From assembly GCA_021443545.1 (NCBI GenBank), contig JABUTU010000007.1:1-44191 (forward strand): DNA of 44,191 nucleotides, in the 5' to 3' direction. Source of the stretch: Marinilabiliaceae bacterium. GTDB lineage: Bacteria > Bacteroidota > Bacteroidia > Bacteroidales > Marinilabiliaceae. The translations under genes were made by a program, and so were the position numbers. Positions 25,698-33,695 of this stretch are shown piece by piece; the stretch's first letter is position 1; the number at the start of each line of letters is the position of its first letter. The notes beneath the pieces are model-generated. The model searched no databases and was not told where the DNA came from. It saw only the letters and a program-made list of their open reading frames with translations.

Positions 25698-26492
25698 TTA
25701 CTCTTCAGTTGTAGCCTCTTCTTCAGCCTTTGCGTTCTTTACCCTTGGAGCTGTCTTCTTTGCCTCCTTAGCCTCCTTAACCTCTGTCTCATCGAGTTTC
25801 TCAACCTTACGCTCCTCAAGACCCTCACGGATAGCCTGAGCCATAATGTCTGTGATAATCTCGATTGACTTAGAAGCGTCATCGTTAGCTGGGATAACAT
25901 AGTCAACCTCGTTAGGATTAGAGTTTGTATCGACAACACCGAACACAGGGATGTTGAGGCGCTGAGCCTCTTTCACAGCGATGTGCTCCTTGAGTGTATC
26001 AAAAACGAACATTGCAGCTGGGAGACGAGTAAGGTCAGCAATTGAACCGAGAGTCTTGTTGAGTTTCTCACGCTGACGAGTAATCTGAAGACGCTCGCGC
26101 TTTGAGAGGCTCATATAGACAGGATCATTGATGAGCTTATCGAGAGAACCCATCTTCTTGACAGCCTTACGGATGGTTGGGAAGTTGGTCAACATACCAC
26201 CAGGCCAACGCTCTACAACGAATGGCATGTTAACTGCACCAACCTTCTCGCTGATGATGTCACGTGCCTGCTTCTTTGTTGCTACGAAAAGCACTTTCCG
26301 TCCTGATTTAGCAATTTGCTTAAGTGCTTCTGCAGCCTCGTCTATCTTGGCCACTGTCTTGTGGAGGTCAATGATGTGGATACCATTCTTCTCCATGAAG
26401 ATATAAGGCTTCATAGCTGGGTTCCACTTACGTGTAAGGTGGCCGAAATGGCAACCTGCCTCCAAGAGTTGTTCGAAATTAGTTCTTGACAT
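25698..26492 (-). CDS. rpsB: 30S ribosomal protein S2
   Basis: Small-subunit protein uS2, 264 residues. The start is the ATG giving MSRTNFEQLLEAGCHFGHLT, the standard N-terminus; an ATG eight codons upstream is in frame but would add MLKKKVNK, unlike the family. Conserved blocks include NPAMKPYIFMEKNGIHIIDL, RWPGGMLTNF and PVFGVVDTNSNP. The C-terminal tail (about 235-264) is a low-complexity Lys/Glu/Ala extension. Confidence 0.98.
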   Translation of the reverse strand: MSRTNFEQLLEAGCHFGHLTRKWNPAMKPYIFMEKNGIHIIDLHKTVAKIDEAAEALKQIAKSGRKVLFVATKKQARDIISEKVGAVNMPFVVERWPGGMLTNFPTIRKAVKKMGSLDKLINDPVYMSLSKRERLQITRQREKLNKTLGSIADLTRLPAAMFVFDTLKEHIAVKEAQRLNIPVFGVVDTNSNPNEVDYVIPANDDASKSIEIITDIMAQAIREGLEERKVEKLDETEVKEAKEAKKTAPRVKNAKAEEEATTEE

Positions 26493-26587
26493 TTTGTTTA
26501 CTTTCTTTTTAAGCAACCTGCGAGTAGGTCATCTGACATCTCACGGGTTTAGATACTAAACTGTTGTTTAAATTGTAATGCAAAAGA

Positions 26588-26974
26588 TTAACGTTTGCTG
26601 AACTGGAATCTTCTGCGTGCCTTTGGACGACCTGGCTTCTTACGTTCAACAACACGTGAATCGCGTGTCATGAAGCCCTGTGCCTTCAAAGCAGGTTTGT
26701 TCTCAGCATCAATCTTAACGAGAGCGCGAGCGATAGCGAGACGAAGAGCCTCAGCCTGCCCCTTGATACCACCACCTGTCAGATTGACCTTGATGTCATA
26801 GTTCTCAGCAACGCCCAATGTAGCAAGAGGCTGCTTAACTATGAATTGGAGTATTGCGTCCGGGAAATAAACGTTGAGATCACGCTTGTTGATCACAATC
26901 TGACCTTTTCCGGCGCTGACGTATACGCGGGCAACTGCTGCCTTGCGACGTCCGATTGCGTTTGTTACTTCCAT
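26588..26974 (-). CDS. rpsI: 30S ribosomal protein S9
   Basis: Small-subunit protein uS9, 128 residues. The N-terminus has AIGRRKAAVARVYV and the C-terminus ends in KKPGRPKARRRFQFSKR, whose basic tail reaches the P-site tRNA. It follows rplM by 7 bases, the conserved L13-S9 pair. Confidence 0.98.
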   Translation of the reverse strand: MEVTNAIGRRKAAVARVYVSAGKGQIVINKRDLNVYFPDAILQFIVKQPLATLGVAENYDIKVNLTGGGIKGQAEALRLAIARALVKIDAENKPALKAQGFMTRDSRVVERKKPGRPKARRRFQFSKR

Positions 26975-26981
26975 GGTTAGA

Positions 26982-27437
26982 TTACATTATAGCGTTTATG
27001 TCCAACTTCTTTGGCTGCTGTGCCTCCTTATCGTGCTCTGCGCCAGCAAATACATAAAGATTACGAATAATCTTGTCGCTGAGACGATTCTTTGGGAGCA
27101 TGCCCTTTACGGTACGCTCTACAAGTCGTGCTGAATTCTTCTCAATGAGCTCACCAACTGTACGGTCATGACGACCTCCTGGGTAACCTGAGTAAGAGAA
27201 GAGTACACGGCTATTGAGCTTGTCGCCTGTAACCTTGACCTTGTCCGCATTAATGATGATAACGTTGTCACCACAATCTACATGAGGTGTGTAGTTTGGC
27301 TTGTTCTTGCCACGAAGCATCTTCGCTACAACGGATGCCAAACGACCCAAAACAACGTCCTGAGCATCTACAAGAACCCATTCCTTATTAACGGTATTCT
27401 TGTTAGCCGATACTGTTTTGTAACTTAAAGTGTTCAC
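26982..27437 (-). CDS. rplM: 50S ribosomal protein L13
   Basis: Large-subunit protein uL13, 151 residues. Motifs: WVLVDAQDVVLGRLASVVAK, YTPHVDCGDNVIIINADKV, YSGYPGG and VKGMLPKNRL. The start codon is GTG, placed by alignment with the usual Bacteroidetes N-terminus (M-[DN]-TLSYK); the A-rich stretch AAAAAAGGAC precedes it. It heads the operon and follows a ~230-nt leader that may carry autoregulation. Confidence 0.98.
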   Translation of the reverse strand: MNTLSYKTVSANKNTVNKEWVLVDAQDVVLGRLASVVAKMLRGKNKPNYTPHVDCGDNVIIINADKVKVTGDKLNSRVLFSYSGYPGGRHDRTVGELIEKNSARLVERTVKGMLPKNRLSDKIIRNLYVFAGAEHDKEAQQPKKLDINAIM

Positions 27438-27668
27438 GTCCTTTTTTGTTAGACCAACTAATTAATAATTATTTCGGATCTCATTTCGCCAACTTCAACC
27501 AAAGTGGAAAGCATGTCTCTGCCAGCTCACTCAACCCTTCACAAATTGCGCGGACTCACATCTCTGCCAGTTTGCATCTCTCGAGCGGTTTGTGCCTTAT
27601 GACCGTATGGACCATTTCCACCCAAAGACCTGACTTTGACCCTATTGCCCGCAGGAACGGATAATAAT
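27438..27668 (-). promoter_or_regulatory. structured ~230-nt 5' leader of the rplM operon
   Basis: The mRNA leader between the promoter and the rplM GTG has no ORF of its own that I trust. It contains a long-range pairing (GTGGAAA in the 27613-27621 region with TTTCCAC at 27504-27510). This encloses two copies of CTGGCAGAGA (27561-27570 and 27516-27525) spaced 45 bases apart. The layout resembles ribosomal-protein leaders that bind their own product; the ligand, likely L13, is inference. Confidence 0.5.
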
Positions 27669-27674
27669 CGGGCG

Positions 27675-27705
27675 CAAAGTTAGAGCTATTTTTTTATTTA
27701 TCAAA
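27675..27705 (-). promoter_or_regulatory. rplM operon promoter
   Basis: On the minus strand: TTTG (27705-27702), exactly 19 bases, then TAACTTTG (27682-27675). This is a full match to the Bacteroidetes housekeeping consensus. The -33 box lies inside the last codons of the tatD-like gene. Confidence 0.75.
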
Positions 27706-28350
27706 GGGTTGGGTGCTTTTTATTAGAAAAGTCTCAAAATTTTCCCAACAGACTCGTTTCAACTCCTCTTCTTGGATATTTAGTATCTCAGCCACTTTCG
27801 CATATAGTTGTCTTACAGAACTCTCTTCACTATCATCGGTCTCTATGAGTAGTCGCGTAATTGGTATGTGCTTCATAACCTCGACACTCTTCTTCCTTGT
27901 CATCTCGCGCGTAGAAAACGAGAAATAGGCGTTGTAATGTGCCAACAAATCATCCGCCATCTGGGGAGATGAGGAGTAACCATGAAAAAGAAGTGGCATG
28001 GTCAGCCCTATCTCGGACAAGATGCTGCACACTTCTTGCCACGAGCGGACGCAGTGGATAACAACAGGAACTTGACGACGCTTAGCGACATAGAGCTGAC
28101 GCTTAAATACTTGTTTTTGTCGTTCCATAGAGGGTCCTTTAACCTTGTCAAGACCTATTTCGCCTATCACCGAAACCGTGTCTAACACCTCTTCATCAGG
28201 CTCCTTGTCGGCATACCATGGGTGAATACCATACGACAACACATGCCGTTCATCCCTGAGCGGCAAGTCGCTCCTGTTCTCTATATTAACTAAAGAGACG
28301 ACCTCATCATCTGTGACTAAACGATGAGTATGAGCATCTACATAATACAT
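27694..28350 (-). CDS. TatD-family metal-dependent hydrolase
   Basis: A 218-residue TIM-barrel hydrolase (DNase/phosphoesterase-like). Metal ligands are visible: DAHTH at the N-terminus, the Glu of GEIGLDK, His of VIHCVRS, His of LFHGYSS and Asp of IETDD. It is shorter than E. coli TatD (~260). The ATG at 28350 starts 2 bases after the HAD gene stop; a TTG two codons earlier would overlap it. TatD proteins of this short Bacteroidetes type are common; the substrate is uncertain. Confidence 0.85.
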   Translation of the reverse strand: MYYVDAHTHRLVTDDEVVSLVNIENRSDLPLRDERHVLSYGIHPWYADKEPDEEVLDTVSVIGEIGLDKVKGPSMERQKQVFKRQLYVAKRRQVPVVIHCVRSWQEVCSILSEIGLTMPLLFHGYSSSPQMADDLLAHYNAYFSFSTREMTRKKSVEVMKHIPITRLLIETDDSEESSVRQLYAKVAEILNIQEEELKRVCWENFETFLIKSTQPFDK

Positions 28351-28352
28351 TT

Positions 28353-28958
28353 TCAAAGTGCCTCCACCAAGCGCGCATCGATACCAATCGCCTTTGCCGC
28401 CTCTACATTCAAGGGTGAGTCATCAAAAAATACTGAATCTGCAGCCCCGACACCCTCTTCTCTCAAGACATATTCAAAAATATCCCTGTCGGGCTTGGAC
28501 ATATGTATCTCATTTGAGCAATAGACATTATCAAAATATCTCTCAAACCCACCATAAACTGCCATCATCCTCCGGGCCTCAGCTATATGCATTTCGTTGG
28601 TGTTCGAGAGAATGACGACTCTATGTTTTTTTCGCATCTCCTCGATTATAGATAACCTCGCACTATTGGGAGGATATAACATAGCATTCCAAGCAAGGTG
28701 TATCTCGTCATCTGATGCTTCAATAGCGGTCTGTCTCTTGAATAGTTCAACAAAATCAGATGTTGACAACGTCCCCTCCTGATATTCATGAAAAATACCA
28801 TCATGGGCATGGGATGATGTGACATGTGCCTTAATATCAACAACTCCCAGCTTTCTGAAAGCCTCAGCAGTAAGCTCCATTCGTATAGGCATTATGACAC
28901 CACCTAAGTCGAATATAACCAAACGTTTTTCGCCCTCTATTGAAAAAATATCACCCAT
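28353..28958 (-). CDS. HAD-superfamily hydrolase (YihX-like)
   Basis: A phosphatase-type HAD protein of about 201 residues. Motif I is VIFDLGGV; motif II is VILSNTN; motif III includes KPDRDIF; motif IV is FFDDSPLNVEAA. The FDLGGV form resembles YihX-type sugar-phosphate phosphatases. I chose the ATG at 28958, which follows an A-rich stretch and starts close to motif I; in-frame TTG (29000) and ATG (28988) lie upstream but would overlap the tRNA promoter region. It is cotranscribed with the TatD-like gene. Confidence 0.85.
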   Translation of the reverse strand: MGDIFSIEGEKRLVIFDLGGVIMPIRMELTAEAFRKLGVVDIKAHVTSSHAHDGIFHEYQEGTLSTSDFVELFKRQTAIEASDDEIHLAWNAMLYPPNSARLSIIEEMRKKHRVVILSNTNEMHIAEARRMMAVYGGFERYFDNVYCSNEIHMSKPDRDIFEYVLREEGVGAADSVFFDDSPLNVEAAKAIGIDARLVEAL

Positions 28959-28960
28959 AT

Positions 28961-28991
28961 TTTGCTTGTAATAAAAAAAGCAGTACATTTG
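28961..28991 (+). promoter_or_regulatory. promoter for tRNA-Ile
   Basis: TTTG (28961-28964), 19 bases, then TACATTTG (28984-28991): a full consensus match pointing toward the tRNA gene about 75 bases downstream. It lies just upstream of the divergent HAD gene, so the two units overlap. Confidence 0.6.
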
Positions 28992-29041
28992 CAACCGCAA
29001 AACGGAAGATTGATATGCCGATGCTATCTTATCTGACGGTG

Positions 29042-29049
29042 CAAAATTA
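29042..29049 (-). promoter_or_regulatory. possible -7 element for the HAD-TatD unit
   Basis: The minus strand reads TAATTTTGC, matching TAnnTTTG, about 85 bases before the HAD ATG. No -33 TTTG is seen. Transcripts would cross the opposing tRNA promoter. Confidence 0.35.
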
Positions 29050-29068
29050 ATACTTATTTTGATAAGTA

Positions 29069-29143
29069 GGGCCTATAGCTCAGTTGGTTAGTAGCACCTG
29101 ACTCATAATCAGGGGGTCACAGGTTCAAGCCCTGTTGGGCCCA
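29069..29143 (+). tRNA. tRNA-Ile2 (anticodon CAU, to be lysidine-modified)
   Basis: Acceptor GGGCCTA pairs with TGGGCCC (one G-T), anticodon stem CCTGA/TCAGG holds the loop CTCATAA, and the T arm is ACAGG-TTCAAGC-CCTGT. CCA is not encoded. CAU could be Met or Ile2; the C4-G69 and C5-G68 pairs are those used by TilS to select tRNA-Ile2, and the initiator-type mismatch is absent, so Ile2 is preferred. The D arm has one extra base (GTTAGTAGC instead of GTTAGAGC), leaving only three D-stem pairs. Confidence 0.9.
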
Positions 29144-29144
29144 C

Positions 29145-29186
29145 AAACGCAAAAAGTAAATATTGAACTACTTTTTGCGTTTTTTA
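29145..29186 (+). terminator. intrinsic terminator of the tRNA
   Basis: AAACGCAAAAAGTA (29145-29158) pairs perfectly with TACTTTTTGCGTTT (29169-29182), then more Ts. It begins two bases after the tRNA end. Confidence 0.9.
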
Positions 29187-29198
29187 TTCTATATTGCC

Positions 29199-30374
29199 AT
29201 GAATATTACATTCATACTCAGCAGATTCCTCAATGGCGGCATTGACACTGTCGTCTTGCGTTATATCGAGGGACTAATTGCACAGGGGCATCACTGCACT
29301 CTATGCATAGCGTATGGCTACGGCGATATGGAGATGTTTACCAACGACATTCCTCATGAGGCAGAGGTCGTATATCTTGTTGAGAATGGACCACTGACTA
29401 AGTTGCGACGCAAAAAGATGATTAAGCATCTCTCACTTAAAGAGAAGCTTTGGGACGAGCTCTTTTTGAATCATCTAAGACGACGAAGAGCTGCGAAGGC
29501 CATTAAACCTATTATGGCTAAAAGCGATGTTGTCATCGACTTCGACTCGTGCAATCACAATCTCTTATATCCATATTTCGGCAAAAAGAAGACAATTGCT
29601 TTTTTCCATTTTTCCCCCTTTCACTACCATTGGGGCATTAAGAAGAGAATGGACAGAACTGCACGACATCTGGCTGACTACGATCGGGTAGTGTGCATCT
29701 GCCAGCAAATGGTTGAAGAGATGCAACTCGGTTATCCAAAACTGAAAGATAAGATTTCTTGTATATACAATCCGATTAACACGGAGGAGGTATTGCGCAA
29801 AGCGGCCATAGAGCCAGATGAATCCGATAAACTACCATCGGAATACATCCTCTCTGTCAGCCGTCTTGAGGAGATTCAGAAAGATACCACGACACTCATC
29901 AAAGGTTACACTCTGGCTTGTTGCGAGAACGACAATATAGCAGACCTTGTCATAATAGGTGATGGCATTGATCGTGAGAGTCTTGAACGGCTTAGTGAGT
30001 CAACTGGCTTTGGCGAAAAAATCCATTTCCTTGGTTTTAAAAAGAACCCTATGCCATATATCAAGAAAGCAAAGGCCTTAGTTCTAAGCACCCATTTTGA
30101 GGGCTCTCCCGTGATTATTATTGAGGCTCAGGCTATAGGAACACCATGCATATCAACAGATTGCTCATGCGGACCAAGAGAGACTCTCATCAATGGAGAG
30201 GCTGGACTCTTAGTTAAGGAGTCTGACATTATCAGCATGAAGGAGGCCCTGATTCGCATTGACTCAGATGCTTCCTTCCGCGAATGCATCAAGACAAAGG
30301 CTAAAGAGGCTATCTCTCGTTACGACATCAAGTCAAGAACTTCCAAGTTAGAGGCCCTCATAAACAGCATCTAA
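29199..30374 (+). CDS. GT4-family glycosyltransferase
   Basis: A 391-residue retaining transferase with a GT-B fold. The N-terminal part has FILSRFLNGGIDTVVLRYIEGL, and the C-terminal nucleotide-sugar site shows SVSRLEEIQKDTTTLIKGY, VIIGDGIDRESL, IHFLGFKKNPMPYIKKA and EGSPVIIIEAQAIGTPCIST. The ATG at 29199 is chosen because a TTG at 29163 lies inside the tRNA terminator hairpin. The start is only about 15 bases after that hairpin, with no obvious promoter of its own, so it may depend on readthrough. It probably adds a sugar in capsule, O-antigen or exopolysaccharide synthesis; donor and acceptor are unknown. Confidence 0.9.
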   Translation: MNITFILSRFLNGGIDTVVLRYIEGLIAQGHHCTLCIAYGYGDMEMFTNDIPHEAEVVYLVENGPLTKLRRKKMIKHLSLKEKLWDELFLNHLRRRRAAKAIKPIMAKSDVVIDFDSCNHNLLYPYFGKKKTIAFFHFSPFHYHWGIKKRMDRTARHLADYDRVVCICQQMVEEMQLGYPKLKDKISCIYNPINTEEVLRKAAIEPDESDKLPSEYILSVSRLEEIQKDTTTLIKGYTLACCENDNIADLVIIGDGIDRESLERLSESTGFGEKIHFLGFKKNPMPYIKKAKALVLSTHFEGSPVIIIEAQAIGTPCISTDCSCGPRETLINGEAGLLVKESDIISMKEALIRIDSDASFRECIKTKAKEAISRYDIKSRTSKLEALINSI

Positions 30375-30375
30375 A

Positions 30376-31350
30376 ATGGGAAGCAAGGTCAGCGTCATAT
30401 TGCCAAACTACAACCATGCCGCTTTTCTTAAAGAGAGAATCGATTCAATTCTAAATCAGACCTATAAAGATTTTGAACTTGTGATTCTTGACGACTGCTC
30501 GTCAGATGATAGTCGTGAAATCATTGAATCATATCGGGGTGCAGCTCATGTGACACATATTATATACAACGAGAAGAATTCTGGTAGCACTTTCAAACAA
30601 TGGAGAAAGGGCATTGCCTTGACAAATAGTGATTATATCTGGATAGCTGAATCCGACGACTATTGCGTCCCTGAATTTCTTGAGAGGTGCGTTAAGGAAC
30701 TTGAAGCAAACCCTGAACTAGCCTATTGTCTGACGGGCTCGTACGTAATTGATGAGAATGGCGAGGATGCTTCGAACCTCTTCTCGACATGTCACGAGGC
30801 ATGGAAGAAAGAGGGTATAACACGGACATTCAAAGGCTTGGACTACATCAAACACAACCTGTCGTTTTCCAACTATTGCTATAATGCCAGTATGGTAGTC
30901 TTCCGACGTACTGCCTGCCAAAAGATATCAAGCGAATTCTCCCAGTTCCGCTACGCCGGCGACTGGCTTTTTTGGATAGAGATGGCCCATCATGGTGATA
31001 TATGCGTGATTCAGGAAAAGCTCAATTATTGGCGCCATCATAGGACAAAAGTATCAAACGAAATAGAGTTGTCTGGAGAGAATAAAGTAAAATTCTTGAA
31101 GGAGGATATATTGGTCAGAAGGCTCGTTTTTTCAGATGAAAGTCTAAATATGTCATTATGGCTAAGAGGCGTACTTAGGGGCACACTATATAAGATTATA
31201 ATCCGCGCCAATCGACTGACTGATGTTCAACGCAAAGAGTTGCTTGATATTTCAGAATGCAGCAAAACAGATTGGATTCTTGAAAGGATCAACAAGACAC
31301 TATCAAACATTTTTTCTTTCTTCCCAACTCTACGTACCTATCGTCGATAA
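30376..31350 (+). CDS. GT2-family glycosyltransferase
   Basis: A 324-residue inverting GT-A enzyme. It opens with KVSVILPNYNHAAFLKERID and NQTYKDFELVILDDCSSDDS; the DxD-like metal site is IAESDDY. The C-terminal part (LNYWRHHRTKVS) is typical of O-antigen/capsule transferases. It starts one base after the preceding glycosyltransferase, so both are one transcript. It ends 7 bases from a convergent gene without an obvious terminator. Confidence 0.92.
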   Translation: MGSKVSVILPNYNHAAFLKERIDSILNQTYKDFELVILDDCSSDDSREIIESYRGAAHVTHIIYNEKNSGSTFKQWRKGIALTNSDYIWIAESDDYCVPEFLERCVKELEANPELAYCLTGSYVIDENGEDASNLFSTCHEAWKKEGITRTFKGLDYIKHNLSFSNYCYNASMVVFRRTACQKISSEFSQFRYAGDWLFWIEMAHHGDICVIQEKLNYWRHHRTKVSNEIELSGENKVKFLKEDILVRRLVFSDESLNMSLWLRGVLRGTLYKIIIRANRLTDVQRKELLDISECSKTDWILERINKTLSNIFSFFPTLRTYRR

Positions 31351-31357
31351 CTCTCTA

Positions 31358-32284
31358 TCATTTCAAAGGGTGGAACAGAGCATATAACACCAATGAGGGT
31401 CTTATGCGCAGGTTCTTTCTCCGTCTCCATATCTTCCACAACTCCGCCACTCCAGCATGTCGTATACTCCACTTGGTGTGTATCCCCGTTCTGTAATAAA
31501 GCAAATTGACAAGATAATCCCTTTCAGAATCCGTTGTATCAATTTTTCTAATCAACTGAGTAACAGCATCAACATAATCATTTGTTGCCTCAATCTTGGT
31601 TATTATATTCTTATCGTCCTGAGATGAAATGTTATCCCCACTTTGTCTGAATGATACCAGTTTCATATATGTTGAAGCTATGCCCCCATCCGAGGCAAAA
31701 GAGAAAATCGACAGGTAATCAGCATACCACGCCAAGGGTAGCAAAGCATAACCGCCACATTCTCTAAGTCGATTTGTTCTATAGAAAAACTCTGATATCG
31801 TCTGCGTTCTGTAACCCTTAAAGGTATGCCACATATAATCCTCCATACTCTCCCACTCAGGTGGTGCTGGATAGCGGTCTGTCTCGTTCCCATTCCTATC
31901 GATAAAGCATGCTCTCGCCCTAAACACTGAACAATCAGAGAACTTATCTGCGAGGTTTAACATACTCTCTACGAACGTTGGAGAATATATATCATCATCA
32001 CATAAAAGACAAAAAAATTCACCATTTGCATAGCTCAAACATTTATTCCAGTTGTGAGCTGGATTCTCCTTGCCAAGATTTTGAGCATTTCTGTGATAGC
32101 TGATTCGCTCGTCATTGAACTTGTTGACAACCGACTCAATATCGTTAGGAGATGCATCGTCCACAATAATAATCTCAATATTCTTATATGTTTGATTAAC
32201 GACACATTGTATAGTATCGTACAGATACTTATCCTTGTATGCGGGAATAGCAACTGTTACCAATGGTGTAGATGGCATACTCAT
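31358..32284 (-). CDS. GT2-family glycosyltransferase
   Basis: A 308-residue GT-A enzyme. Motifs: PLVTVAIPAYKDKYLYDTIQ, NQTYKNIEIIIVDDASPND and the CDDDIYSP metal-binding segment (LLCDDD). It is the last gene of the Wzi/MsbA-like operon, 16 bases after the GT4-like gene. A second ATG two codons downstream (32278) is possible. It converges on another GT2 gene; the two are distinct, not recent duplicates. Confidence 0.92.
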   Translation of the reverse strand: MSMPSTPLVTVAIPAYKDKYLYDTIQCVVNQTYKNIEIIIVDDASPNDIESVVNKFNDERISYHRNAQNLGKENPAHNWNKCLSYANGEFFCLLCDDDIYSPTFVESMLNLADKFSDCSVFRARACFIDRNGNETDRYPAPPEWESMEDYMWHTFKGYRTQTISEFFYRTNRLRECGGYALLPLAWYADYLSIFSFASDGGIASTYMKLVSFRQSGDNISSQDDKNIITKIEATNDYVDAVTQLIRKIDTTDSERDYLVNLLYYRTGIHTKWSIRHAGVAELWKIWRRRKNLRIRPSLVLYALFHPLK

Positions 32285-32300
32285 GTCTTCTGTTATTAAA

Positions 32301-33656
32301 TTATGAATATAGCTTCATTCGTATCTCAGACTGTCTCTTTGAGTCGAAAAGCTGCCCTAATTTCTTTTTGCTATTCTCTGACAATCTCCGCTGCAAAGCC
32401 TCATCAGAGAAAATATCATCTATACAATTAGCGAATCCTTCAGCATTATCAGAAATCAAAATATCTTCACCGTGAATATAATTCAACCCCTCACAACCTT
32501 TAGATGTTGACAATACAGGAGAGGCACTATCTACAGCATCCAAAATCTTCATTCTCATTCCGCTACCTATACGTATAGGCACTATTGACAACTTACCATT
32601 GATGAATGAGTGAAGATCTTCAACAAACCCAACAAACTCGACATTTGCTCCTGTCGACTTGACAATATCCTGTTTCTCCTTTCTCCAATACCCTGTCACA
32701 TATAGATGAGGCTCTTCTCCTCTTTCTCTTAGGATAGGAGCAACCTCATTACAATACCACAACAAACCATCGCAGTTAGGGAAGTGTTCTGAACTTCCAA
32801 CAAATACCATCTCTCTCTTCAGTGGAGTAAATGTCAATGGATTTTCTTCGTATTTGACTATTGCTGGAGAGACATATACATTGAGTTTGGGATTCTCCTT
32901 TAGCAACAACTCCTTATCTGTCTCAGTCAGTGTCACGACCACGTCAAACTCACTGAGGGATGCCATTTCGTCATATTTATAGCGATTATAAGTATAGGTA
33001 TCCAAAGGTGTTACCTCAGGAAACAACTCCATCTCAATTGCATTCCTTACATATCTCAACTCATGATGTATAAATATGCGCTTTGACTCCTTTGGCAACA
33101 AATTACACAACTCTAAGGTATCGTAAAATTCACATTGAATCACATCAAAGCCCATACGAGTTACTTCATAAACTCGTTGGATATATTTGGGAGATATATA
33201 TGGCAAAAAGTTATATAGAGTTGTATTTGACCTTACCAAATCCCCTAAAATATTATTTTTTTTCTCCTCTTCTTTTCGACTCCCAGATTGTGGTCTCTCG
33301 ATGTTAGAAATTATCATTCGACTCTCTAACTTTCTCTTCCGCCTATCAATCTTACGCTCCATTGACCTACGGATATAGTCAAAGAATCGCATAGAAAGTG
33401 TGTATTTCACTCCGCTTTTATTCTGTTCTGAATCAACCGCTACCACATTAACTCGCTCATCGCAAGTATGAATGGTTAACGAAGGGAGTGCCTCCTTCAG
33501 ACTATTTATACATTTTTGACCATAATTAGAATTGACTCTCAGCAAAAGGTGAACCTCATGTTTTTGCGTCATCGCTACAAGCATGTTAAACACCGCTTGA
33601 TTTCCTCCAGAGTCTAAGGGATATGGAATATACGGAAGAATATCGAGTATCTTCAT
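32301..33656 (-). CDS. GT4-like glycosyltransferase
   Basis: A 451-residue GT-B protein. The N-terminus KILDILPYIPYPLDSGGNQA is typical of group 1 transferases; the C-terminal domain has EMVFVGSSEHFPNCDGLLWY, VEFVGFVEDLHSFI and PIRIGSGMRMKILDAVDSASPVLST, where the usual Glu of the EX7E motif is replaced by an Asp-rich MRMKILDAVDSA segment, as in many family 1 relatives. A Lys/Arg-rich insert with low complexity lies at about residues 95-130. It sits 39 bases after the exporter gene in the operon. Confidence 0.85.
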   Translation of the reverse strand: MKILDILPYIPYPLDSGGNQAVFNMLVAMTQKHEVHLLLRVNSNYGQKCINSLKEALPSLTIHTCDERVNVVAVDSEQNKSGVKYTLSMRFFDYIRRSMERKIDRRKRKLESRMIISNIERPQSGSRKEEEKKNNILGDLVRSNTTLYNFLPYISPKYIQRVYEVTRMGFDVIQCEFYDTLELCNLLPKESKRIFIHHELRYVRNAIEMELFPEVTPLDTYTYNRYKYDEMASLSEFDVVVTLTETDKELLLKENPKLNVYVSPAIVKYEENPLTFTPLKREMVFVGSSEHFPNCDGLLWYCNEVAPILRERGEEPHLYVTGYWRKEKQDIVKSTGANVEFVGFVEDLHSFINGKLSIVPIRIGSGMRMKILDAVDSASPVLSTSKGCEGLNYIHGEDILISDNAEGFANCIDDIFSDEALQRRLSENSKKKLGQLFDSKRQSEIRMKLYS

Positions 33657-33695
33657 TTTATTAAAAATTACTGCAACTGCTTCTTAAACTCTCTA

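Noticed and set aside
27446-27664. 72-codon plus-strand frame in the rplM leader
   Set aside because: The region is better explained as the minus-strand 5' leader with promoter and pairings; the frame has no recognisable features.
29069-29143. tRNA gene as an integration site
   Set aside because: I saw no integrase and no repeat of the tRNA 3' end elsewhere in the window.
29163-29198. TTG start 12 codons upstream of the GT4 gene
   Set aside because: It falls inside the tRNA terminator hairpin; the ATG at 29199 gives the normal family N-terminus.
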